From contig CAJQUW010013623.1 in NCBI GenBank assembly GCA_907163375.1, forward strand, positions 186,001 to 250,000: a stretch of DNA of 64,000 bases. Direction: 5' to 3'. The notes beneath the pieces were generated by a model. That model did not search any database. It saw nothing but the letters and a program-made list of their open reading frames with translations, and was not told the origin of the DNA. Shown here in pieces: positions 11,113 through 26,100 of this stretch. Origin of the DNA: Prostheceraeus crozeri (lineage: Eukaryota; Platyhelminthes; Polycladida; Euryleptidae). How positions within the stretch are numbered: the stretch's first letter is position 1; every line of letters begins with the position of its first letter. The translations under genes were made by a program, and so were the position numbers.

Positions 11113-14100
11113 CTGCAAATTGTTGATACAACTTCATTAATCTGATCATGCTTATTCTCGCATTAGTAAGGCAGCTAAAGAAATCTCAATCAAGGTTTGC
11201 GAAATATTGCCCATAAAATGATGACACATGGATAGGTCTAAAAAATGGCAAAGTAAATGATATGATAGTTAATCGAAGTACAAGTATAACTCAAAACTCT
11301 GTCTCAGAGATCTCGACTCCTATTCTACAAAGAATCAAAAACAATCGCTGTCCACTCAATCACATGCAAGTGCCTAACTCATCATTCTGGATGATTTGAG
11401 TGAGAATCCTGATAGTTTCTTACCAATTCGCTAAGGCTTCTTCTAAGGCCATCGACAATTCTGATGGTGTCGCTGTTTTACCCTATTTCCTTAAGATTTT
11501 TAAACTTCGCAGAGAATTTACCTACATAATCATGCCATTTTCCCTACGATTCGATGCAAATAGTACTCTTTTTAGGCCTACCTTATGTTGTGTTAGCATA
11601 TATTATATTATTAATATCTAAACAAAAAGTAACGCCCCTAGGTAACACTTTATTGAATTTAAATGTTATGTTTTACTAAGTATTTCACGTCCAGCAAAGT
11701 GTGGGTAATTCACAAGCCAAAGCAACGTATGAAGAAGACTGAAGAAATGACTTCAGTTAGATAGCTAAAGCACCAGGTGCGTACTTTTTTGTACGTTAAT
11801 GATCATTAAGGATGGAGTAACCATTACTAATAAGCGCAGATTGGGAAATGTTTCTCTCTCTTACAAGTGAAAATCAAGAAACAAATCGAATTATCATCTT
11901 TGTTTGAAAGGTAGGCCTAGCTAGTACTTGTGAAGTCACTTCAATGAATATATTGTAAATCAGATCATCTTTTCACATAACATTTTGTGAGTGGTGGAAA
12001 CACGGATGTTGGTCGAAAGAGTAAATGGCTTTGATGTTTCATTCGTTGTACATGTAATTGGTTTCTGACCATCATCAGATTGCCTGGCCACAGATTCAAC
12101 ATTCATATTGGCAGGGCTATCCTGTAATAGCTTTCAAAAGTTTAATCATGTATAAAAATATCGTAACATACAACAACCATGCAGAAAAACAATTAATCAA
12201 AATATTAAAGAATGCAACAGGCAGTATTGGGCTACACTCTACAATGAATGACGAAATTCACCTGGCTGGATGTAAATGACATATTTTACAAAGCAGCAAA
12301 TGTCAATAGAAAAAATGCAATCCAGCAACGAATTAATATTTAATATCCAAACTCCTATCTTGCTTCACTTCATCATTCAAAAAATGAACAACCTAAGTCA
12401 AGACATTAACAAAATTGCCACAGAACAGAAAATTAGGCCAACTTGTTATGTAGCATCCACAAAATAAACGACATCACAGCAGCATAGATTGATGTCAATC
12501 CTCAGCACCGTAAGGGATGTATTTTGGTCAATAGTATCAGTCGTTGGCCTTCGTTATGACTTCATTTCTATTACTTATTCATTAAGACATGCAATGTAAC
12601 ACAATTACTCGTAACGTACAGCAAAAGAAGAAAATATCGGAATTCTCACCCCTGCAACAGGACTCTTAGTTTCCGACTTCTTTGATTTGGTAGCAGAAGA
12701 TTTTTTGTTAGGGACAGATTTTTCACCTTTCACTGACAAGCTCGTATTTTCCTCCCCGGATAACTTCTTTCCCTGTTGATTTTCTCCAGATTCGGTTTCC
12801 ATCGGAGTTGCTTCCGCACTTGGTGATGACTTGCTTTCTTCTAGTCCGAATTCTTTTTCTTCATTCTTATTCTCTATTTTGACCGATTTATCCGAATTAT
12901 TGTATTCTTTGATTGATTTGCTTTCATTTAACTTTGTCTGTTCTTCTTTCACAGATTTCTCAATGGAACTTTCGGGTGATGAATTCTCCGAATGAGCAGC
13001 ATCATTTGACTTTTCTATCACCGGCCTGTATGAACTATCGCTCTTACTATCGACTTCTGGAAAAACGAGATGAGTGGTAGTATGACGAAACAGGATTCAA
13101 GCAGTGTCTCTTTTACAGTTCCCCTTCCACCTTTTCTTTATTCAAACAGTTAGCAAGAATGCAAGTTAAAAGAGAGAGGTAGAGATAGTGTGATTGGCTC
13201 ACCATCGATGGCTGAGTTCCTCACAACCGACGATTTTTAACATTGCGACACTCTGTGGGCAGTGGGTGCAATTGGTATCGACTATGGACAACGCCGGCGC
13301 GATCACGAAAGTCTTTATGATTCACCATTCAATGATTGAAAGATTGCGTGAATTGAAGAAACGAGTGCTATGATTATAAGGCATCGAAACGCCAAACGGC
13401 TTGTCGAGGACTTTTCACTAAATGCGCAACATCACTGCGACAATGAATGTTTGAGCCACCCATGAGACGACGCGCTATTTCTGGAAAGTCTCAGATACCT
13501 TTTTTATGTTACTACTTTAAGCCCGACGAACAGATACTGACTTAATTAGCAAGCTTGATAAACAAGATTTACTGTTCAATAGATATGTTTAAAACGATTG
13601 TTTCAAAAAAATTGTTTTGAAAAAAGGCACAAAATTTGGTTTCAAGGTTTCAATGAACAAACTAATATTTGAATGAGGCTGCAACGATGCTGGTGCTTAT
13701 TGAAAGAATGATTTATCGTCTCACACGGGAGATTGGCCATTTAGCAAAAAAGAAAGAAAATTTTCGCTCCTAATTTGCGATTTCATATTGAATAAAAGGT
13801 CAACACTTGACACCCGACGCTTCGTCGTGCTGCCGACTTGTTCCCGGGAAATAGCCGTCTGTGCACCAAAATCGGAAAGTAGCCCATCTTACTATCATAA
13901 ACAGCTATCAGAACTGTGGCTTGCAGCAGATGCGCATGTTTTCCAGTCTCAATAAAGGAAGATAATGACGAAAAATAACAATGCAGTTCTTTTTTTATAG
14001 ATTCCGTCATTGGAATAAGTGGCATACACGGTGTGAGCGATTATGCCGATCAATTTCAATGCTTTATTATGGAGGAAATATTTTTGGAATTGATGTCCTT

Positions 14101-17100
14101 TAACTTCGCGAAAATTTTAAATGATGATTGATGAAAGGCACAGAGCATGTGAGAAATAGACCCATCCTTTCCTTTTTGTCATATTTCTGGACGAATATCG
14201 AGACCGGTCAAATCCATCTCGGACGTCCAGAAGAATCTTCAAGTAAACGGAAGACTCCTTGCCTACATTTTACGAATTTATGATGCAATTGTAACCTGTT
14301 CAATCTTGTATCTTCTTATTCACTTATGAAATTACTGACATTCACCGATTTATTTCAATGATATATTGCAAAAAATTAAGATGGAGTGATGGAGGGGAAA
14401 CATATGAGAGCCAAATTATTACTCACGCTTTTGTTTCTCACTCTCAGCAATTTCTGAAGATGTTTCCGATGACTGTGGATCAAAAAAGAAAATTTTACAT
14501 TACTGCGAAAAATGAATCCAAGCACTTTTTAGAGGCTGTTCTGCATGAAAAGATCTCTATGAAAGTTGTCATGTGTTATGTAATGAAAGCCAATAAATAG
14601 GTTAAAAGATGCAAAATATGCTGTCTGACGACAGCGCTCCCCTGATAAAGAGCTGCTGATAAAGTAATATTATTTATTTTTTTTATTTATTTTTTTATAA
14701 TTATTTCGCACATTGAATGGCTGTTCCAACTATGAATTTAAGAAGGGAATGTTATGGAAATATATCTTCTATCTTTACTGCATTTTGAAACTGCAGAGGC
14801 TTCATTGCAGCATCAATTATTTTATTTAACCGAACAAAGAAACAATTTTGACTTATGAATTTTAACCTGCACTTAATTTTAGAATTACATCTACAGTATA
14901 TCTGTATTTCAATCAATCAATCTGTTCTGAAATAATCAGCATATCATCAACCAATATTGAAATTTAGCGAAAGAAATATTTGGTCTCTAGTAAAATAAAG
15001 CTCAAATGCGAGATTAAGTCATAGATATCTTCAATATGAGGTCATAACATTTTTTGAATGATTCTTACACTTTTGAACATTTCCAACTTCACTCGAAAGT
15101 TTTGTTTAGCTGAAAACAAATAAGGGATGAATGTCATTTCTGACATGAAATTATAATGAAACTTCTTACGTCTTGAGATTTTTGCACTCGTGTCTCTTTC
15201 TGCGCCCTCTGTGACGTCTTTTTCTTTTGTTTCCTACAAAAAGAAATTAATACTTTTCATTCGGTTTATTGAGCAATACACCCCTGACATACGTATTTTT
15301 AAACACAGCACGAAACAATAGTTATTGTGATGATAGCAACACAGCTTGCGTGCTTTTTACTTATCATTTAAAGGTGTATTCCGGGGTTTTTTCGGCTTCC
15401 ATTTTATTGCATATAATCGAAGGTGACTCTAACTGCTTGGATCAGTCCACTCAAAGTCGCCCGAACCGCATCGTCAAAACATAAAAGCGATGAAAAAGTT
15501 CCTGATGACGTCATTGAAGACCTCTCCAGTTGGAATAGCTGAATGAATTAATATTAAAATTCTCACGATCCTACGACTTGCTGGCTAAAGATGCTGTGGG
15601 ATGAGCTTCCAGTTTCAGCAATCGTCATTGTTTTCTCATGTTAGGGCACGTTTTTGAAGAGGTGTGGAATTTATGGAAATTGGACAAGGACATTTTGAAT
15701 TAGAGACAATAACGGCAAGAGTAGCACGGTCAGCAGAGTGATCTGACTTCGCCTGTTCGACACAATTGTTACTCGTGTGTGCATTGTTCTCTTCCCCTCT
15801 TCATCTCATCCACTGCTATTTGAAATATTCCCACGACCACCACCCTACCACACCTTTCTTAAGTTAAGCATACTAGTGTAAGGGATGTGGCCTGGTAATC
15901 AATACTTCATGAGTTGTCGCGAACTGACTTCGTTGACTTCAAGTGCTCTCTGCTCAGTACCCACGATGAGGTCATCAGAAGTCAGATCAAGCTGATGACA
16001 GCCACACTTCAAGTTATCGTTCCTAATTCAAAAAATATCTGTCTCATCCACATAATTTTTGGCATGTGGGTAGACAATATCCTCAGCTTCGTGTATTTGA
16101 AGTTTAACGACGATTGATTCATTTTTGCAGATTTTACACAAATTTGAAAAACGTGGGGGCAGCCATTAAGTACGTTTCGAGAAACTAATTAATGCGCATG
16201 CATAACAATTAATTCGATAAAGCCGATTAATTATTTACAATTGATGTATTTCTCTTAATGGAAGGTTCTCCTTAATGATTTCGCACTGGAATGATATTTA
16301 TGACTTCATTTAGAATTTTCAGACAATATTGGACAAATATGTGCGTGTGCGCATAGCCTGCATATACCTGCACATGCATTATGTTTGCCATAATATGGAA
16401 TGAATAAAATATACGGGTACAATAGGAGAAATGATATTAAATTTGTCCAATATTGTCTGAAATGAAGATAACATGAATACTTCGATACATCGTAATGGTT
16501 TTAATTTGCGAAATTTCTAGATAAAGTCTCAAATATCATTCTAGAGCGAGATCATTAAATTGATTTGTCTTGTTTACTTCGGAGAAGTGGCCCGAACAGA
16601 CATGGCTATGTTTATTTGTCAAAGTCCTTCCACCCTACGCTTTGGCACTGTTATTGAACAGGGAAGTATTTTTTTGAGGATCTTTGGAGACTGTATTTTT
16701 ACGTACAGTATTGGCATCTTTATGTATTTCTACGTACATTGCTGGTATACCTATAGACTTCTAAAGATCATTATTTACTATTTTGCTGATGCTTTTTTTT
16801 GAAGTCCCATGTGTATTGCATCCGAAGAAACAACACATCACCAATTTTACAACAAGCTTCAAATGAATGTCCAGATGAAAATGTTGCTATTTCAAAAGAT
16901 TCACCTGTATTTTGATGCTTGCTCGTCACTGCATGTAAAAAATGCAATTCATTCATTGATGCTTGTTTGCACGCTCCCATCCCACTCCCATCCATGTAAT
17001 TCTCCTAGCGCACAGATCATCAACACCAACGACGTTATCACTTATTTTCATTCAGCTCTAGCGAATTAACGAAACAACTTTCACTGCCCATTGAGAATCA

Positions 17101-20100
17101 TGTCAGATGACTTATCTTCCAACGTACATGTGACTGAGGTTATGTTAAAAAAAAACATCCGAAGTACACCTTCAAGTTTGAACACGACATCGTCAGTAAA
17201 ATTATTTAACATCACCGAATGTAAAATTCTGATCTCCTTGGACAAATCTAATGATACTACTACTCATAATTATGAGTAACCGCTCTGCTATATAACTTTT
17301 ACAGGAGAATTTCAAATATACTATCAAGATCAATTTATTGACGCTAAATATCCAAAAAATGAAGAAAAAGTAGAGCAGTTGATGTTTCTATTATTAAATA
17401 AGCAAAACAAAATAAATAAGTAAATCAATGATGAGAATTAACAACAATGAAATTAAATAAACAATAGATCAAATTGCCATGCAAAAGATGTGCGGCTGGT
17501 AGGATTAATATAGCCACAGCTTTTACATAAGGAATTTCCACTACCATGTTTCCATCATCATCAGCACTCTTTGGTCTTTGGTCGTTATTCACCAGGAAAA
17601 GAATTCGAGATTTAAACAAAAATAAGAGCTCCAAATTCAAGTTTTGAATATTTATTGCCCACAACATACTTTTAAAGGACATTTCTTTCTGTTGCGATAA
17701 TATACATGCGCTGCACCATACTTTCCAACATCGATAATCTCAGAAAATTAGGTGAGCATGGCTTTAATCACTACGAGACGCATTAGCTTAGCAATCCTGC
17801 AGAAATTATTACATTGTTACAGTTAAACATGAAGTAGTAGTATCGAAGTGTTATGACTCATGCACATGATTATCGAAACATATGCTTTTAACTTTTTTGC
17901 GGAATGAAATCATGACTTTGCTTCTGTCCTAATCCTCTCGTTGCATGCGTCTAGTTCGATTACATCAGAATTCCTTCCCAATTTTTTTCTTATGATACCT
18001 GAGAAATTTCGCAACTTGATGAAAATTCTCTTTCATTCACCTGATGAGAAATGCCTTCTTCATTCTCGACCGCTGATTCTGATAGCTTTCGTCTTTCTAA
18101 AATCAGAAGGAACTCCTTAAATACCACTTCATCCATAAATCAAAATCACAGATGACTTACTTGGTTCACTCTTCAATTTCTTTGATATGGATTCTTTGGT
18201 ATTCAGTTCTCCATTCTGTGTCTGAAATTGAATACAATCACATAACTGATCAAAAATCTGTGTATAACCAGCTAAGCCCGATGATGAGTAGTGCTCATCA
18301 TAATTCGCTCTACTGCCAAGTTTTCCGAATCTCTAAGCGCCTGACATTGGCGTGCACTGCTCTTCATGGTGCAATTATTATCGTGAAAATTATGAAAAAA
18401 GATAATGAAAAGTCAATTGTGAGTGTTGAAAAAACCCGGTGCTTAATGAGCTAAAGATGATGGGCCTTCTGTGTGACTATCGACCTAAGAAGGCTGGTTA
18501 ATGTTTAAGATTATTATTTTGATATTACTTCGCGACCTGAAAATACTTTCAAGGGAAACAAAGGCATATGATGTCCTATCATTTGGAGAAAAAAGGACTT
18601 TGCAGTATTATGCAAGTGCAGGGATTTTAATCCTCAGAGGAGAGTGACATGGCCGAGAGTTAAGGTCAAATAGACATGATCAATGTTTTCGAGCGGATCG
18701 AAATTCCGCTTTCGCTCGCTCATCGCTCATTTGCTCATAATCGCCCTTTCGCTCGATCACCACTCATCAAAAACTTTAAAAAATGCCGCTCGCTCGCTCA
18801 AAAGCACTGGACATGATACCGAAACTACATGCATCAATTAAATCACATGGGGAGCTAGCATAGAATGTGTGCTTCGAATCTCGTGCACAACAATATTCGG
18901 ATCCCAATCAGTTACATCAACCCTGATTAGCTGTTGGTCGCCCCATTCATTCATCGAGTCTTTAAATGCCTAGTTTTGTTTTTAACTCGTGTTCTGTGCA
19001 CCAGATTCACCTACTTCACCCGTAATCAAGTCGCTGAACGACTAAACGTTGGTACTGTTGAAACTTGTCCTTGATGTAAACAAAGGAGGTAGGTGAGAGC
19101 GAATTTTCGTTTATCAATCGAACACTTCTCTTTGATATTTTCATATCTGACATTTTTCCTTCGCAGATTTACATATAGAATATTTTCCTACTAATTTCTG
19201 TATCGATGTCTTCAAACTAACTTTTCAAAACCTTCATAAATTCTCTGAATAATACAAAATTGGAAATGTGTTCTATAAGTCACGTGGTTACAATCTGCAA
19301 CGAAGAAAAGATTATTTAAATACTACGTATAAACAATTAAACAATAGGTATTGTTAGTTAAATATCTTTAAGAAATAAGAGCTACCATTATAACCTAATG
19401 TTCGGTTAAGCAATGGATTGCTACTAAAAATTTTCATAGATTCTAATCTCAAAGTCCAAGTTTCCACGGTAAATGATTTTGAAGCAATCATTATAGTTAC
19501 GAAAACAATGGTTACATTGTTCTATGTGTTTTGCAATGGCACTATTGCCACTTAAGTGTTCAAGTTTACGTTGATGCAGACGTCTTTTGGTTTTGCCAAT
19601 ATATTGGCAATCAGGATCAACCTGACATTGAAAGCAATAGACAAGACGCGATTGCATGTCTGGACCTAGCTTACTTTTAAGGGAGAAATATCTTCCTGTT
19701 TTGAACGAGGTCATAACAACCTTGCATTCCAAGTTAAGTTTACGAAATATTTTTACTAACTTATTACTAAATTTCTGTGATGCATAACCCACGAAGGGGA
19801 TTTTGATTATTTTATTGAAGTCATTATCAATTGTAACGCGTGAAGAATTGTTAAATTTACGACCTATAAATTTGTTGATTGTTGATTGAATTAATTGCAA
19901 TGGATAGCCATTTCTACTTAAGATATTGGTAATTTTACTACATTCATTGTGGAATAGATTCCAATTGGTGGATACATTGTAAGCACGATGAAGCATGCCT
20001 AATACTAGTGTGTTTTTCCAATTGCGAGGACATAAAGCATTGAAATTCAGTAAAAGACCTGTAAAGGTAGGTTTACGATAAATCTCAGTAAGTATATTGT

Positions 20101-23100
20101 CCTCATCAATTTTCAGAAGGACATCCAGAAACGGTAATTCTTTATTGCCCACTTCTGATGTAAAGTGCAAGTTACTGTGTTGAATGTTTAGAAAATTATG
20201 GAATACATCTATGTGTTGTTCATTGTTAAATACAGCTATGATATCATAGCACGTTTCTTATGAATGATACTGTATACCAACAGGTGGATGGTGTAAGTAT
20301 GGGTAGCCCGTTGGGTCCAACCCTTGCTAACGTCTTCTTAGCTAATCTAGAACATAAATGGCAGGACTTACCTTTCTCTCCTGTTGTGTATCGTCTTTAT
20401 GTGGATGATATCATAGCTGTATTTAACAATGAACGACACATAGATGTATTCCATAATTTTCTAAACATTCAACACAGTATCTTGCACTTTACATCAGAAG
20501 TGGGCAATAAAGAATTACCGTTTCTGGATGTCCTTCTGAAAATTGATGAGGACAATGTATACTCTCTAACAAAAGAAACCTACCAGGTAGATTTTCGAAA
20601 TTTTTACAATGTTGAAAGAGTTCAATTTGACTTAAAGGCACATAGATATATGATACTCTATATTAATGCTTTCCAATAGAAAATCAATTAAATCGTATAT
20701 TGCTACGTAGTCTGCTATTGTGAGGCATCTCTTGTGAAGCGCACACCCATGGATGAAAACTGCATTACTTGATCAGATTATTTCAGATAAAAGTGCGTTT
20801 ATGGAAAACATGAAACAGCAACTTCCAAGCAAAAATTTATTAATTAGGCAAAGATAAGGTTAACAAAAGAGTCAGTAGCGAGTATGACCTCCTCGGGCAT
20901 CAACAGCTGCACAACGCATTCTCATACTGAGTACCAGTCGTCTCATGAAGTCTGTGGGATGTTGTTCCAAGCTGCACTCAAGCATGTCGCGAGCTGATTT
21001 AGAGTTGTCGGAGGATGTTGAAGAGCGCGAACATGCCTGTCGAGATGATCCCACACGTGCTCGATGGGATTAATGTCAGGAGAATGGGCTGGCCAAGGAC
21101 TCAACTGATCGATGCTTGTGTCGTTCAGGAAGCTCTGAGTTGAACTCGCGCGATGAGCAGGTGCGTTGTCTTGCATGAAGATAAGACCAGGTCCATGTTG
21201 CTCCATGAAAGGAAGAAGATGAGGCTGCAGAATTTCCGCGACATACCGGGACGATGTCAAGTTGCCTTGAATGCGGATGAGTAGAGTGCGGTAGTTCAAT
21301 TTAGGTATCCAATACAATCGAGGTAGTTTAAGATTATCTTTATTACAAATGGTATGAAAGAAATTACTAATGATCTCTTTATGATTTACAACTAAACTAT
21401 TGATCTCTATGTTAACAGGTATGTATGTACTATTACCTATAGGAGTTAATGTCTTCAAATCAAATCCAAGTTCCTGTAATAAAACCAGAACATAGAATTT
21501 CTTGCAAATGAACGCATAATTGCTATTAGCCTTATCTACCGCAGTAATAATGAAGTTATCATGATAATAATGCAGTAACTTGCTAATCTTGCTAAGAGAA
21601 TTAATGTTACTATTACTCATTGTATTCTTGCTATTGTTACTGTTTTGGTTCTTGAGCTTATTATTATTATATAGTTTATCTCGCACTAATTTTAAAATCT
21701 TATTTCTCCAATCCGAATAATCAGCTCTTAAAATTCTTTTGTGCTTCCTACACATCTTAGCTATGTGCTTATCGAGCGAAACTGTGATACTGTCTATAAT
21801 ATTTTTATGATTACACTTCCTGGGTAAACGATGCTTCGTTCCTAGAGCAAGCAATTCTTTAAACTCAGGTTCATTAATAAAATTCAAATCACCTGTGAAA
21901 ACGTGTTTGTGATAATCATTAACAAAAGAAGGGTGATCATTACATTTACACTTAGAATTTAAGATATCATGCAAATCAGACTTATCTAGCGTTTTCAAAA
22001 ATTTGTTATAGTTGCAGATTTTCAAAGAGACACGGCTATTCAATGTAAAATAAGTTTTCGGAGGATAACAATCCTGTACCTGTTCTGGAACAAGTCGATT
22101 AATACTTCTGTCATGCAGAATACTACTGATATCCACTTTGTCCATAATTTTGTTTTTGAACTCAAAAGTTATATTTGTTTTTACATTGCTAGACTGCTTG
22201 GACTCTGAATTACATATTGTATTGTAATAATATGCAGAAACTAAATACGCAAAGTTACTAGACTCATGATTGAGTTTCTTGTTAATAATATGCAAAGTAC
22301 TGTAACTCAAAGACCTAAGACTTTGATAAAACTTAGCAAGATTGCTGCCGTTAAAGCAGTTTTTCAAATATGCTATCGAGTCATCAATATTATTGGTCTT
22401 ATTGACCTTTTTCCTATTTCTAACGCCATGACTACGTTTGCGTCTGGGGATAGGACTGTTGAAATAGCTACCATAATCAACAGTGCCTTTTGACACGCAA
22501 CCACCTCCGGAAACTCTATCATTAAGTCCTAAGGGGTGCAAAGTATTTAACGTGCGTATATAAAAATCTTCGCTTTTATTAAGTTTTCGAACAACATCAT
22601 TTTTATCTTTACTGTCATTAATAACATCTATAATTTGAACAGAAATGTCATTACAAGTATGTCCTACTTCACGGAAATGATTAATAAGAAATGTATTCTT
22701 AGTGCCTTTACTAATGCTATTACGATGTCCATTTAATCTCCAGTTTAGAGCCTGAGTAGTCTGACCTACATACTGTAACCCGCATTTTTTGCAAGAGAGT
22801 AAGTAAATCACATTTTTGGTTTTACAATTGAATTTACCCGTCTTATCGAACGTGAAATTTCCACCTGTACTAAAACTAGTGAACGAAGAGGAAGGATTGA
22901 AAGCATTACAGCATAAGCATCTATTGGATTGACATGACGCAAGCGAGGCTTGAGTGGAGGGCGCTACCCATTCCATCGCATTAACGCTAAATACTTTTTT
23001 ATGCATAATTTCCATAATGTTAAGAGAGAGAAAGTGGTTGTGAAAACTACGAGTATAACATACGTGTAAGTCACTGATATTGTGAGTACAGGACAATTAA

Positions 23101-26100
23101 TTAAATGTGTCATATTGATTGTCAAAAAGAAGAAGATAGCTTAACGTGAAAAGCTGTAATGAGAATTAAATAGATTAGTACCAATAGGTATAGCACGAAG
23201 GACAGTGTCCAGCTAGTAGCGGTCAGAAGGCGGGGAACTAGTCCACCATCAACTTCAGACATACTATCAAGATAATTAAATTGGTTGAGGCTAACCTCCG
23301 GTAGATCATAAAGAAAAATAATAATACTACAGGCCTAACTAAAAACTGAGAGAAAAAAATATAACTTACTACTGCGTTTTAAACAAAATTATAAATCTAA
23401 CAACTTACTTATGACATTAGCGTCTAAAAAGGAGTGATTATAGACATGACACTTGTGTGTCTGCTTATATACTTCAAACTTTGTAACTTATCTAAATCCC
23501 AATCTGCTATCAGTCAAATACAATTACAAACAGACCTGTCATTTCTAATGCGGATAACTGGTCAACCACGTGTGGTGTTACGCAAATGCTTCAATCGAAG
23601 TGAGAAGATGAAGCTGAAGATAATGAAAAGTAAAGAATTTGATCCCTCCAAAGGACCGATCTGGCTTTCCCACAGGTTACATGAAGTGCAACTAAAACAG
23701 ATAATTGATATATGCTGAGATAAAGTTGATGAGGACAAAAGCAATAGAGGTCATCAGCAGGAACTTGAGCAAGATTCACGTTTCGGCCCCTTAATTCCTG
23801 TACGTTCAAACTCGCTCAAGCGGGGCCCTGCTTTAAAGAAAGCAGCCTCGAAAGAAAAATCTCGGACATGCAGTCAGATACATTGACTACGCCATCGAGA
23901 TGATTCGAACTGACTAAACTGGAAATATGGAAAAGGAACTTAAATAAAGTTCGGGCAGTTGTCCAAAAGTTGCTTAGCGGAGAAATAACCGTATTTCAAT
24001 AAAGTCTCTCTGTGTTTGTGTAACTGCTTTTCAGCACTGCGCTTAAGATCAAAGCGATTATAACCTCTCGCAATGAGGGTGGTGGAGGTACGATTTATTT
24101 TTTCAATAAAATCGCTCTCATGTGTACAGATGCGAATATATCTCAAAACCTGTCCCGCGAAAACTTTGATACCTATTTTGTAAGGCATAGTGTTTTGAGG
24201 AAATGTTAAGAGCGTAACAGGAAAATTGAAGTTATCAACCTTATGAAATACAGAGGTAACCGCTTCTGTATTAGTGATTTGCATTTTAATGTCTAAATAT
24301 TCAATGTTGTTATCATTATCTCCACTTCTACTTGCCTCCAGACTTGGAGGATAAATTTTAGGAATTAAAGAAGCGAAATGTTTATAATTAATAATACACA
24401 GATCGTCTATATATCTAGAGGTATTCGATAGAAGTTTAGCTAGACCATACTTTTTACTTTTCATAAGATTAGACATGAAAATATATTCGCAGTGTAAAAG
24501 AAAAAGGTCTGCTAGCAAAGGGCTACAATTACCTCCCATCGGTATACCTTTTATCTGTCGAAAAACCAGTCCACCAAAAGTGACGTAAACTTCATGAATA
24601 ATGAATTTAATAGCATCCTTAAAGTTATCTTTAGTAAAAACACTATAGCCTTGATACTTTTTACTAGCTAAAAAACATTTTTCATAACCGATGCATAAGT
24701 ATTTCCTATTCGAATCATTAAACACCAAATCTAGCAAGTCAGAAATGTGATGAATCACATCGTCATGATTCAAGTTAGTGTACAATGTGGAGAAGTCAAA
24801 AACTTGCACGTTATGTATATTGATGTTTTGAATCTTATTTAGGAATTCGATCGAAGATACTATACTCCAAAAACAGTTAATTACGCTATTTTTATAGATA
24901 GCGCTACAATATTCCTTAAAGTAATTTCTTATAACGGTTAGGCCTTTATTAATCTTAGTCGAAAGTTGTTTAGTAGTGCATTGTTTAGCACCTGCTATGA
25001 AGCGAAATTTGTAAGGGTTTTTATGCAATTTAGGTATCCAATACAATCGAGGTAGTTTAAGATTATCTTTATTACAAATGGTATGAAAGAAATTACTAAT
25101 GATCTCTTTATGATTTACAACTAAACTATTGATCTCTATGTTAACAGGTATGTATGTACTATTACCTATAGGAGTTAATGTCTTCAAATCAAATCCAAGT
25201 TCCTGTAATAAAACCAGAACATAGAATTTCTTGCAAATGAACGCATAATTGCTATTAGCCTTATCTACCGCAGTAATAATGAAGTTATCATGATAATAAT
25301 GCAGTAACTTGCTAATCTTGCTAAGAGAATTAATGTTACTATTACTCATTGTATTCTTGCTATTGTTACTGTTTTGGTTCTTGAGCTTATTATTATTATA
25401 TAGTTTATCTCGCACTAATTTTAAAATCTTATTTCTCCAATCCGAATAATCAGCTCTTAAAATTCTTTTGTGCTTCCTACACATCTTAGCTATGTGCTTA
25501 TCGAGCGAAACTGTGATACTGTCTATAATATTTTTATGATTACACTTCCTGGGTAAACGATGCTTCGTTCCTAGAGCAAGCAATTCTTTAAACTCAGGTT
25601 CATTAATAAAATTCAAATCACCTGTGAAAACGTGTTTGTGATAATCATTAAAAAAAAAGAAGGGTGATCATTACATTTACACTTAGAATTTAAGATATCA
25701 TGCAAATCAGACTTATCTAGCGTTTTCAAAAATTTGTTATAGTTGCAGATTTTCAAAGAGACAGGGCTATTCAATGTAAAATAAGTTTTCGGAGGATAAC
25801 AATCCTGTACCTGTTCTGGAACAAGTCGATTAATACTTCTGTCATGCAGAATACTACTGATATCCACTTTGTCCATAATTTTGTTTTTGAACTCAAAAGT
25901 TATATTTGTTTTTACATTGCTAGACTGCTTGGACTCTGAATTACATATTGTATTGTAATAATATGCAGAAACTAAATACGCAAAGTTACTAGACTCATGA
26001 TTGAGTTTCTTGTTAATAATATGCAAAGTACTGTAAATCAAAGACCTAAGACTTTGATAAAACTTAGCAAGATTGCTGCCGTTAAAGCAGTTTTTCAAAT

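Noticed and set aside
18700-18810. GCTCGCTC-rich patch
   Set aside because: Too short and irregular to call a satellite or CRISPR-like array.
23700-23830. Hammerhead-ribozyme-like pieces (CTGATGA and CCGAAAC on the minus strand) beside Naiad copy 2
   Set aside because: The order would need a type II layout and I could not pair stems II and III convincingly.
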